Positions 39,531-45,918 of a DNA stretch of 45,918 nt are shown in pieces. Positions within the stretch are counted from its first letter, which is position 1. Every line of letters begins with the position of its first letter. The notes beneath the pieces are model-generated. The model had not been told where the DNA came from, made no database searches, and was given only the letters and a program-made list of their open reading frames with translations. Origin of the DNA: an uncultured Bacillota bacterium (GTDB taxonomy: Bacteria; Bacillota; Clostridia; Lachnospirales; Lachnospiraceae); contig CAJKMA010000018.1 in the NCBI GenBank assembly GCA_905200905.1, positions 1-45,918 of the forward strand. Direction: 5' to 3'. Position numbers and translations under genes: made by a program.

Positions 39531-40825
39531 GCTTCTTTTGAAAAAATCTCTCTGCCGCTGATATATTTCGCTATAATATGTCTGTCCTCAGCCAGATATA
39601 AAAGACGTTCGATCCGTTCCTTCACGGTAAGTTTCCGTGGGGAACGGATTTCTTCGTCATTTATTACCAGAGCATCAAATTCATACCCTTGTTCAAAGCT
39701 TCCCACTTTTCCAAAAAAGGCTCCCCCTCCTTTTGTAGCCAGATAAAATGCTTCGGAAACCGTAAGAGGTGCCAATCTTTGGTCTGTAAGACGCCATCTC
39801 AATTTGGAACACTGGATTGCCATTGCCATTACCCGAAACATAGACAAACTAGTTCCTGCAGCAACATCACTTCCAAGCCCAACACATATTCCATTCTCCA
39901 GATATCTGCGTATTGGTGCAATTCCAGAAGATAGGTTGGTATTGGATTCTGGACAATGCGCTACAAAAACCCCCTGTTCCTTCATCATTTTCTGCTCCTC
40001 CTCTGTACTATGAACACAATGTGCCATAATGGTAGGACATTCTCCTCCAAACATCTGATATTTATCATAGGCTTCCCCATAGCAGGATGTATCTGGACAT
40101 AATTCTCTGACCCACTGAATTTCCCCCAAATTTTCTGATAAGTGAGACTGCACAGGCAAATGAAAACGCTTCTGTAGCTTAGAAAGTGCTTCCATCAATT
40201 CATCTGAACAACTGGGAATAAATCTTGGAGTCAAAATAGGCTTTACCTGTTTCAAGTTTTTGCACTGTAAAATCCACTTCTCTGTGTCTTCTGCTGCCTG
40301 TCTCCATCCAGCTTCACATAAATTGTCAGGGCTATTCCGATCCATGTTTACTTTTCCTACATAGGCAGACATCCCTGCCTTTTCTAAAAACTCCATTAAC
40401 CATAACGTAGCTTCTGTATGAATGGTTCCAAAAATACAAGCTCTCGTAGTAGCACTTTGTATGAAATCCTCACCAAAAATCCTGTACGCCCTTTTTGCAT
40501 AATCTAATTCCTTGTATTTTTGCTCCTCTGGAAACGTATGGGTATTCAACCAGTCAATCAACTCTAAATCCATTCCAATTCCGCGAAAAGCATACTGAGG
40601 TGCATGCACATGCAAGTCCACCAAACCTGGCAAAATGAGTCTATCTCCATAATCCATACAGGGAAAATTTTTATATTTCTCTGGTAATGTCTCATATACT
40701 CCGGCGCATCTTCCATCTTTACATACCACATAGCCATTCTCTATGATACAAAACTCATCCTTATTAGGCGTGTAGCAAAGATTCCCTTTTAAACTGTAAC
40801 AGCTTAATCCTTTTTTCTCCATCAT
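39527..40825 (-). CDS. guaD: Guanine deaminase
   Basis: A 432-aa amidohydrolase-fold protein. The metal-binding LVDLHVHAPQYAFRG (about residues 64-78), LPVQSHLSEN (about 220-229), MAHCVHSTEE (about 262-271) and GLGSDVAAGTSLSMFRVM (about 316-333) are visible, along with the guanine deaminase-specific THTFPEEQKY. It converts guanine to xanthine and ammonia. The start at 40825 (ATG-ATG) follows AGAAGGGAAG. Its leader contains a guanine-type riboswitch and terminator. Confidence 0.92.
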   Translation of the reverse strand: MMEKKGLSCYSLKGNLCYTPNKDEFCIIENGYVVCKDGRCAGVYETLPEKYKNFPCMDYGDRLILPGLVDLHVHAPQYAFRGIGMDLELIDWLNTHTFPEEQKYKELDYAKRAYRIFGEDFIQSATTRACIFGTIHTEATLWLMEFLEKAGMSAYVGKVNMDRNSPDNLCEAGWRQAAEDTEKWILQCKNLKQVKPILTPRFIPSCSDELMEALSKLQKRFHLPVQSHLSENLGEIQWVRELCPDTSCYGEAYDKYQMFGGECPTIMAHCVHSTEEEQKMMKEQGVFVAHCPESNTNLSSGIAPIRRYLENGICVGLGSDVAAGTSLSMFRVMAMAIQCSKLRWRLTDQRLAPLTVSEAFYLATKGGGAFFGKVGSFEQGYEFDALVINDEEIRSPRKLTVKERIERLLYLAEDRHIIAKYISGREIFSKEA

Positions 40826-40853
40826 ATCTTCCCTTCTATCTAAATTTTTGCGC

Positions 40854-40897
40854 AAAAAAAACGCAATAGCCCTTACTATAACTTATAGAGGACTATT
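40854..40897 (-). terminator. Riboswitch-controlled intrinsic terminator
   Basis: On the minus strand AATAGTCC pairs with GGGCTATT (40890-40897 with 40865-40872; one G-T wobble), with inner CTATAA/TTATAG, followed by GCG and eight T. It uses the 3' strands of both aptamer helices P3 and P1, so aptamer folding should prevent it. Confidence 0.72.
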
Positions 40898-40943
40898 ACG
40901 GTAGTTCGTAGACACTTCCAACCAATTTTGGAATTATATAAGT
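40881..40943 (-). promoter_or_regulatory. Guanine-type purine riboswitch aptamer
   Basis: Minus strand: P1 ACTTATA (40937-40943) with TATAAGT (40881-40887); J1/2 TAAT; P2 TTCCAA/TTGGAA; J2/3 GTGTCTAC; P3 with loop CCGTAA; J3/1 TCTAT, where the C at the position of C74 predicts guanine rather than adenine. The gene it controls, guanine deaminase, agrees. Confidence 0.8.
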
Positions 40944-40950
40944 CTACCTG

Positions 40951-40979
40951 ATTATAGCGTAAAGATAAGGTTTATGCAA
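40951..40979 (-). promoter_or_regulatory. Sigma-A promoter of guaD
   Basis: -35 TTGCAT (40974-40979), 17-bp spacer, -10 TATAAT (40951-40956) on the minus strand, 8 bp before the riboswitch aptamer. Confidence 0.78.
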
Positions 40980-41048
40980 GAAAAAACTATTCTGTTCCTT
41001 TTTTTCCTTTTTTTCTGCATTTTCTACCTTTTGTCCTTTCTGAAACAG

Positions 41049-41828
41049 TCATTCCACCAGACCAAATGATTTTAAATATTCATATATTTCTCCAAAATCA
41101 ATCTGGCATTCTCCCTCAAAAATCCCAACGGGCACTACATCATGAATGCCATAAATGACCGGATAATTTTCGTGTAAAAAATCATAGACAATCACTTTCA
41201 TTTTCTCGAAATCCACCATCCAGTATTCCTTCACGCCTGCATTCATATATTTGTTCAGTTTCACAAACATATCCTTTTTTCTGGTGACTTTTGATAATAC
41301 CTCCACAACCAAATCCGGTGCTCCCAAAATCGTATTTCCAGACAATCTGCCAGCGTCGCACAATACCAGGACATCTGGCTGTACAATGGTTTTGTCATCG
41401 CCGTCTAGCTGTACATCAATAGGAGAATACATGGGAAGGCAGTGCCCCTTCCTGCTTCTAATATATCCTCGTAATACAGCATAAATTTCTCCTCCTACCA
41501 CCTGATGAATCCCTGTGGGAGCTGCCATATCATAGAGTACACCGTCAATCAGTTCCATCCTCTGATCCTCCGGCAAAGCACGGTAATCCTCTACCGTATA
41601 TTCTCCCTGCTTTTTTACTCCATAATCCGCAGCAACCTCTTTGACAAAAAGTGTTTCCTTTTTCTGAAAAACCTGTTCCAATGCACACAGCGTATCATAT
41701 CTGGGGGATGCTGTTGCACCACTGAATACCTTTTGCACGGTTCCAAGGGGCACACCGGAAAGCTCCGCAATCTGTTCATAAGTATATCCAAGCTCCCGTT
41801 TCCGTTCCTTCATCTGTTCCAGATTCAT
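41049..41828 (-). CDS. HTH-Uma2 (DUF820) fusion protein
   Basis: A 259-aa protein. The N-terminal XRE-type HTH (residues about 8-45: YTYEQIAELSGVPLGTVQKVFSGATASPRYDTL) is joined to a Uma2/DUF820 nuclease-like domain from about 75: the family core PDVLVLCD and APDLVVEVLSKVTRKKD, with the conserved Glu and Lys of the PD-(D/E)XK-type active centre, and KEYWMVDFEKMKVIVYDF. CATATG start at 41828. Uma2 proteins are widespread but unexplained. The HTH fusion suggests DNA-linked regulation. Confidence 0.87.
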   Translation of the reverse strand: MNLEQMKERKRELGYTYEQIAELSGVPLGTVQKVFSGATASPRYDTLCALEQVFQKKETLFVKEVAADYGVKKQGEYTVEDYRALPEDQRMELIDGVLYDMAAPTGIHQVVGGEIYAVLRGYIRSRKGHCLPMYSPIDVQLDGDDKTIVQPDVLVLCDAGRLSGNTILGAPDLVVEVLSKVTRKKDMFVKLNKYMNAGVKEYWMVDFEKMKVIVYDFLHENYPVIYGIHDVVPVGIFEGECQIDFGEIYEYLKSFGLVE

Positions 41829-41924
41829 ATGCCTATCCCCTTTCAACATTTACCCGTCTGTTTTGATATGGATATTATAGCATATTATTTTTTCCATTTT
41901 ATTTCCATATTCTATCCATTTAAA

Positions 41925-42827
41925 TCATTCCAAAACACATGAAAATTCTATCACAATCTCAAACCACTCGTCTTTTTGTTCTGCTCTTATATCTCCATTC
42001 ATTTTCAGCACAAACCCCTTTGCAATGGAAAGTCCCAGTCCTGTAGAACTTTTACTCCTGGCCTGGTCTGCTTTATAGAAGCGGTCAAACACCCTGGACA
42101 CTTCTATTTCTTCCCCTTCTTCCATCTGATTGCGAAACATCAATTTCATTCTCTCTCCTTGTTTTGTAAGGCATACCTCAATTTCTTTATTTCCATGATC
42201 CAGGACATTTTTTATAATATTCTGGATTACTCTTCGCAATGCCTGGGCATTCCCCTGTATAACCACCGGTATATCTGTAAGATGAAATTGGGGTGTAATT
42301 CCCAGGCTCACCCAATTGTCATAATAAGAAAACATGGTTTCTTTTAAAACCTGTCCAACATTTACCGGCTCTAACTTTAATTCATAGGTTTCATTTTGTA
42401 ATTTGGTATACGTAAATAATTCTTCCAGCATTTCTTTCAGGCTTACAATGCGTTCCTGTATAATTCTAAGATAACGCTGCCTCTCCTCTTCTTTCTCGGC
42501 GTGTTCAAGAAGCTGGAAATATCCATCCAGGGAAGTCAGAGGTGTCCTGATATCATGAGAGAGATTGGTATAAGTGTCTGCAATCATCTGTTCCTTGCGA
42601 AGATACTCTGCCTGCTCCTTTTTTCGTTTCTGAAGCAGTTCATTTAAAAGCCTCACAAGTTCTCCTGTATGCCCCCAGTTTATTTCTTTTGTAATGAGCA
42701 TATTGGTTTCCTGCTCCTGTAAAAAACGAAGTTGGCGGCAGATATGATGTACCTGCCGCTCGTAACTTACCAATATGCCTGTTAAAATGAAAATTAATAC
42801 AATTAAAATTCCAATGATAACATACAT
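41925..42827 (-). CDS. Sensor histidine kinase
   Basis: A 300-aa protein with one N-terminal membrane helix (about residues 3-22), a short linker, a HisKA domain with H-box NLSHDIRTPLTSLDGYFQLLEH (about 92-113), and an ATPase domain with N-box QNIIKNVLDHG and G-box STGLGLSIAKGF. Having no extracellular domain, it belongs to the intramembrane-sensing class that acts with ABC transporters such as BceAB. It lies 3 bp after the ABC permease gene. Its partner is the response regulator at 44675-45349. Confidence 0.92.
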   Translation of the reverse strand: MYVIIGILIVLIFILTGILVSYERQVHHICRQLRFLQEQETNMLITKEINWGHTGELVRLLNELLQKRKKEQAEYLRKEQMIADTYTNLSHDIRTPLTSLDGYFQLLEHAEKEEERQRYLRIIQERIVSLKEMLEELFTYTKLQNETYELKLEPVNVGQVLKETMFSYYDNWVSLGITPQFHLTDIPVVIQGNAQALRRVIQNIIKNVLDHGNKEIEVCLTKQGERMKLMFRNQMEEGEEIEVSRVFDRFYKADQARSKSSTGLGLSIAKGFVLKMNGDIRAEQKDEWFEIVIEFSCVLE

Positions 42828-42830
42828 GTT

Positions 42831-43679
42831 TTAAATATCCCTTTTTTGAAATACCGTCATGCTGATCGCCAGCATAACCACAATAAATACAATGCCTACA
42901 AGTGCTGCCATACTTATGGTTTTCGGTGCAGCATTCATACCAAGATTCACAATTTTCCCGCTTACGGTGTAATCCATCACGTGAAAATCCTTGATTCCCA
43001 TTTTTGTCACTGCTTTATCCACAACTCCATACAACATAACCAGCACATTCATACAAAGACAGACACTAACCATCATGCTGATCACATTATTGCGAAGCAC
43101 CACTGCAATACACATAATCACCATAATAAGCGCAAAATGTAATAGGGTTTGTAATACCGCATACTGAAAAAATTCTTTTCCAGATCCCATAACAAATTCA
43201 TTATATAACACTGCATTACTCAGCATCTGTACTCCCGTAAAAAGCAACATGGTGAGAATAGTATATAACAGTAGAGCAACTGATTTCGCCAGAATAAGAT
43301 TGCCTCTATTTTTTACCTGTCCAGCAATATTTTTCACATAACCGTTGGTAATATCCGCAGTAGCATACAACACAGTAAAAATCACCATAAACAGAGCTAC
43401 AAACTTCCCATGTACATTAGCATAAAATCCATCAAATACAGAAACCGCTTCTCCTGGTTTTGTAGGTAGAGTCACATACATACCAAACATGATATCTTCA
43501 TCCTCATCACTCATAGCTGCTTCATACATCTCCTGCTTTTCTTCTATGGAATAAGTTTGAATCTCTTCTGCTGAAAGACTGTTAGCAAAGAAAAGACACG
43601 CTGCCATTGCTGCCCATATTACATATAAGCTTTTTGTTTTAAACATACGGAATAATTCCATGCGAATCATATTAAACAT
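42831..43679 (-). CDS. ABC-2 type transporter permease
   Basis: A 282-aa protein with six membrane helices (N-terminal helix about 17-35, then four in the middle and the last near the C-terminus). It has the ABC-2 permease arrangement with a large outer loop after helix 1 (about 36-95). The start at 43679 follows AGGAGG. It overlaps the ATPase gene by 8 bp, so the two are coupled. It would work with the ATPase and kinase as a peptide-sensing or immunity transporter, in the style of lantibiotic immunity exporters. Confidence 0.85.
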   Translation of the reverse strand: MFNMIRMELFRMFKTKSLYVIWAAMAACLFFANSLSAEEIQTYSIEEKQEMYEAAMSDEDEDIMFGMYVTLPTKPGEAVSVFDGFYANVHGKFVALFMVIFTVLYATADITNGYVKNIAGQVKNRGNLILAKSVALLLYTILTMLLFTGVQMLSNAVLYNEFVMGSGKEFFQYAVLQTLLHFALIMVIMCIAVVLRNNVISMMVSVCLCMNVLVMLYGVVDKAVTKMGIKDFHVMDYTVSGKIVNLGMNAAPKTISMAALVGIVFIVVMLAISMTVFQKRDI

Positions 43680-44589
43680 TCTGCACACCTCCTGTCAGAT
43701 TTAAGAAATACTGTTCCAGTTCTTCACTGGTAATCCCGATTCCCCTGACCAGAATACCAGCCTTGGAAAGTTCCATATTCACCTGTGCACTTTCATCCAG
43801 TCTTTCATAAATCTGTATGGTATTCTTATCCACCACCTGATAATTAGTAAATCCCATGCGGTCCAAAACTGGCAGTGCCCGTTTTGGCTCATCAAGAGAA
43901 ATCTCCATACGCTCGCTGCACCGCTGAAGCAGTTCTTCTCTGGTAAGCTCCTGAAGCAAACTTCCATTATGGATAATACCGTAATGGGTAGCAATCTTGG
44001 ACAATTCTTCCAAAATATGGCTTGAGATTAAAATCGTCATATTATGTTCTTCTTTTAATCTCAGGATGGTATCCCGAATCTCTGCAATTCCCTGGGGATC
44101 CAGCCCGTTAATGGGCTCATCCAATACCAGCAAGTCCGGTTCTCCCACTAATGCCAGCCCGATGCCAAGGCGCTGCTTCATGCCAAGGGAAAAATGCTTT
44201 GCCTTTTTCTTCCCCACTTTGGAAAGTCCCACAATATCTAAAATAGTTTCAATATAATTTTTCTCATCCATTCCAAACAATTTACACTTAATCGCTAGAT
44301 TGTCATAAGCAGACATATTTCCGTATAATCCCGGTGCTTCAATAAGACAGCTAATCCGTGAGCGGACTTTTTTCAAATCCTGATTTTTATACCCAAATAA
44401 TTCAATTTCCCCACTGGTAGGCTCCGCCAGGCCGCTAATCATCCGCATACAGGTGGTTTTTCCTGCACCATTTCTTCCTATAAAGCCGTAAATGGAACCC
44501 TTCTTCACATGAAGATTCACTTTATTTACTGCTTTATGTCTGCCAAATTCCTTAGTCAGTGCGTTTGTACGCAATAAATACTCGCCCAT
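43672..44589 (-). CDS. ABC transporter ATP-binding protein
   Basis: A 305-aa ATPase. Walker A is FIGRNGAGKTTCMRMISGL (about residues 36-54), signature FSLGMKQRLGIGLAL (about 133-147), Walker B LLVLDEPINGLDPQG (about 154-168), and the H-loop ISSHILEELSK. It belongs to the bacitracin/lantibiotic (BcrA-like) exporter group. A C-terminal extension of about 90 residues follows. It is the second gene of the RR-ABC-HK operon. Confidence 0.92.
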   Translation of the reverse strand: MGEYLLRTNALTKEFGRHKAVNKVNLHVKKGSIYGFIGRNGAGKTTCMRMISGLAEPTSGEIELFGYKNQDLKKVRSRISCLIEAPGLYGNMSAYDNLAIKCKLFGMDEKNYIETILDIVGLSKVGKKKAKHFSLGMKQRLGIGLALVGEPDLLVLDEPINGLDPQGIAEIRDTILRLKEEHNMTILISSHILEELSKIATHYGIIHNGSLLQELTREELLQRCSERMEISLDEPKRALPVLDRMGFTNYQVVDKNTIQIYERLDESAQVNMELSKAGILVRGIGITSEELEQYFLNLTGGVQNV

Positions 44590-44674
44590 CTTTTTTCTCC
44601 TTTTTTTGATTTGCTCTCATTCTACAGAAGAAATCCTAATCAATCGCAAATAAAAAGTAAAAAAAGAGTAAAGA

Positions 44675-45349
44675 TTATGGATGCAGGCGGTAGCCAATCC
44701 CCCACACGGTTTCTATGTATTCTTTTTCTGTCACTTCTTTGATTTTCTTCCTGATATTGCTAATATGTACATCCAGAGTCTTAGTTTCCCCCATATACGG
44801 TTCTTCCCAGGCGTACTCAAAAATTTCTTCCTTGCTGAATACTTTTTTCGGATTCCGCAGAAACAGCTCCAAAATGGAAAATTCCTGCTTGGTGATTTTT
44901 GAAAGCTCTGTACCTTCTACCCGCACACAATAGTTAGTTTTATCCAACTCCATGCCCTGATAACTTATTTTCACATCTTCTGCAAATCCTTCTGTCCTGC
45001 GGATCTGCACCTCTATCCTGGCCAGTACTTCTTTCACATCAAAAGGCTTGGTAATATAATCATCTGCACCGCTTCTTAAATGCTCCACCTTATCATCAAT
45101 GGTGTCCTTTGCGGTGAGCACGATCACCGGTGTGCTACCCTTTTTCCTGATTTCCTTCAGCACTTCTTCTCCCGGAATCCCCGGAAGCATCAAATCTAAC
45201 AGTACCACACTGTAATGGTTCATATTCAAAAGCATCCTGGCTTCTGTGCCGGAAAACGCCTGGGCACAGGAATAATGCTCCTTTTCCAGAGCCTCTTTTA
45301 AAAGTTCATTAATATTTGTGTCGTCTTCTACAATTAAAATTGAATGCAT
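44675..45349 (-). CDS. OmpR/PhoB-family response regulator
   Basis: A 224-aa protein with a receiver domain (DDT acidic pocket; phospho-acceptor Asp in VVLLDLMLPGIPGE at about 50; K in ITKPFDVKEVLARI) and a winged-helix DNA-binding domain (LSKITKQEFSILELFLRNP, and YMGETKTLDVHISNIRKKI). The start at 45349 follows AGGTGG; GTG at 45361 is an alternative. It is paired with the histidine kinase three genes downstream, 85 bp before the ATPase gene. It likely controls this same operon. Confidence 0.93.
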   Translation of the reverse strand: MHSILIVEDDTNINELLKEALEKEHYSCAQAFSGTEARMLLNMNHYSVVLLDLMLPGIPGEEVLKEIRKKGSTPVIVLTAKDTIDDKVEHLRSGADDYITKPFDVKEVLARIEVQIRRTEGFAEDVKISYQGMELDKTNYCVRVEGTELSKITKQEFSILELFLRNPKKVFSKEEIFEYAWEEPYMGETKTLDVHISNIRKKIKEVTEKEYIETVWGIGYRLHP

Positions 45350-45368
45350 ATTGATATCCACCTACTCT

Positions 45369-45641
45369 TTATAACCCATTTCTATATATTTCATTTATCA
45401 CTGCTTGCGCCTGTTCCATTTCCTTTTTACGGATGATTTCATCCCTATCGCTTAAAATCGCAAGCATCTCATCCACCAAATCTTCTATTCTTGGGTCTGT
45501 CACCCTGTACAAATATCCCAGCATACGAGTAGCCGTATAATCTGTATTCATATTTTTATAAGCAATTTCTGCACAAAATTCTTTGGGATATCCTTTGCAC
45601 AGTAAAACTTTATATAATTCTTCGGTTCTTTCTGATGCCAT
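45369..45641 (-). CDS. Small hypothetical protein
   Basis: A 90-aa helical protein of unknown family: MASERTEELYKVLLCKGYPK at the start, a central MLGYLYRVTDPRIEDLVDEMLAIL, and a Lys/Glu-rich end. AAGGAAGGAG precedes the start at 45641. No membrane helix or signal peptide. It is 19 bp upstream of the response regulator gene and may belong to the same transcript. Confidence 0.7.
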   Translation of the reverse strand: MASERTEELYKVLLCKGYPKEFCAEIAYKNMNTDYTATRMLGYLYRVTDPRIEDLVDEMLAILSDRDEIIRKKEMEQAQAVINEIYRNGL

Positions 45642-45724
45642 AGTTTCTCCTTCCTTTATGCTTATAGAGAAAATTATACCAATTCCATATATCCGTCGCA
45701 ATAAAAATCAGTATAGCCTTCAAA

Positions 45725-45759
45725 AAAAGACACTGCCCCTCTCGGTTGCAGTATCTTTT
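45725..45759 (-). terminator. Terminator of the uracil permease gene
   Basis: AAAAGATACTGC pairs with GCAGTGTCTTTT on the minus strand (one mismatch), followed by TTTG, 13 bp after the permease stop codon. Confidence 0.75.
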
Positions 45760-45771
45760 CTACTTTTTTCT

Positions 45772-45918
45772 TTATTCACTTTCCTTATCATTGGTAAGAT
45801 TCAGCTTGTCCAGCACATAGAAGATCAGACTGAGGAGCATTCCCACAATGCAGGCCAGAACCATACCTTTTAATTCAATTTCTCCAAACCGGATGGTGAT
45901 TCCGGAAAGTCCTGTAAC
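45772..45918 (-). CDS. Uracil permease family protein, C-terminal end
   Basis: The last 48 codons of a gene that runs out of the window on the right. It reads VTGLSGITIRFGEIELKGMV, then a membrane helix (LACIVGMLLSLIFYVLD) and a polar tail ending KESE. The GxxxIRFGxIELxG segment followed by a final helix is typical of UraA/PyrP-type nucleobase transporters. Start and promoter are outside the window. Confidence 0.72.
   Translation of the reverse strand, partial: VTGLSGITIRFGEIELKGMVLACIVGMLLSLIFYVLDKLNLTNDKESE

Overview
The window reads as the chromosome of a low-GC, endospore-forming Firmicute, most likely a Lachnospiraceae-type gut anaerobe (Blautia/Ruminococcus-like). Support: a complete eight-gene spoIIIA operon, a cotJ spore-coat operon, AGGAGG-type ribosome sites, Fe-S aldo-keto reductase and 17-bp-spaced sigma-A promoters. 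The genus assignment is inference.

Layout. 1-1.8 kb: an IS110-family element with a long structured 5' leader (candidate bridge RNA). 1.8-5.6 kb: accessory minus-strand genes (GNAT acetyltransferase, XRE regulator with membrane tail, two small membrane proteins, MerR/TipAS regulator, a gene remnant, a lipoprotein). 5.9-11 kb: a CPA-type cation/H+ antiporter, then a ridA-dcyD-nhaC operon facing a divergent YheO/DauR-like regulator; the promoter of the operon has a perfect inverted repeat between -35 and -10. 11-17.5 kb: prfC and spoIIIAA-AH. 17.5-27.2 kb: ECF S-component plus DUF4430 protein, TIM-barrel epimerase, Sfp-type transferase, UvrD-like helicase, gltX, VOC protein, acpP, FtsW/RodA/SpoVE protein and a membrane GDPD. 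27.3-36.9 kb: cotJA-cotJB-cotJC, with cotJC split by an 8,300-bp element. 37-45.9 kb: aldo-keto reductase, MATE exporter, guanine deaminase under a guanine-type riboswitch, an HTH-Uma2 fusion, a response regulator/ABC/histidine kinase operon, and the 3' end of a uracil permease gene.

Main discovery. The cotJC reading frame is cut at codon 62 (Gly) by an element flanked by the 7-bp core ATATCGG. Joining the two flanks through the central GG restores an uninterrupted 210-codon Mn-catalase-like CotJC with ligands E35, E65 and H68. The element encodes a large serine recombinase next to attL and so has the architecture of skin-like sporulation-gene intervening elements. Unusually, it also carries a Rep protein of the CRESS-DNA type (SF3 helicase) and, just upstream, a perfect 8-bp stem-loop whose loop contains TAGTATTAC, the rolling-circle origin nonanucleotide of circoviruses and relatives. 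The Rep has lost its HUH motif II through a frameshifting deletion. The cargo is an RHH/HTH regulatory pair facing a three-gene operon of membrane proteins, two of which share an unusual zinc-ribbon domain.

Other notable signals: the purine riboswitch before guanine deaminase appears to be an ON switch (its aptamer strands compete with a terminator); a 63-bp terminator-plus-promoter module and a 52-bp hairpin are each present twice; and a 47-aa membrane peptide is translationally coupled to its upstream gene.
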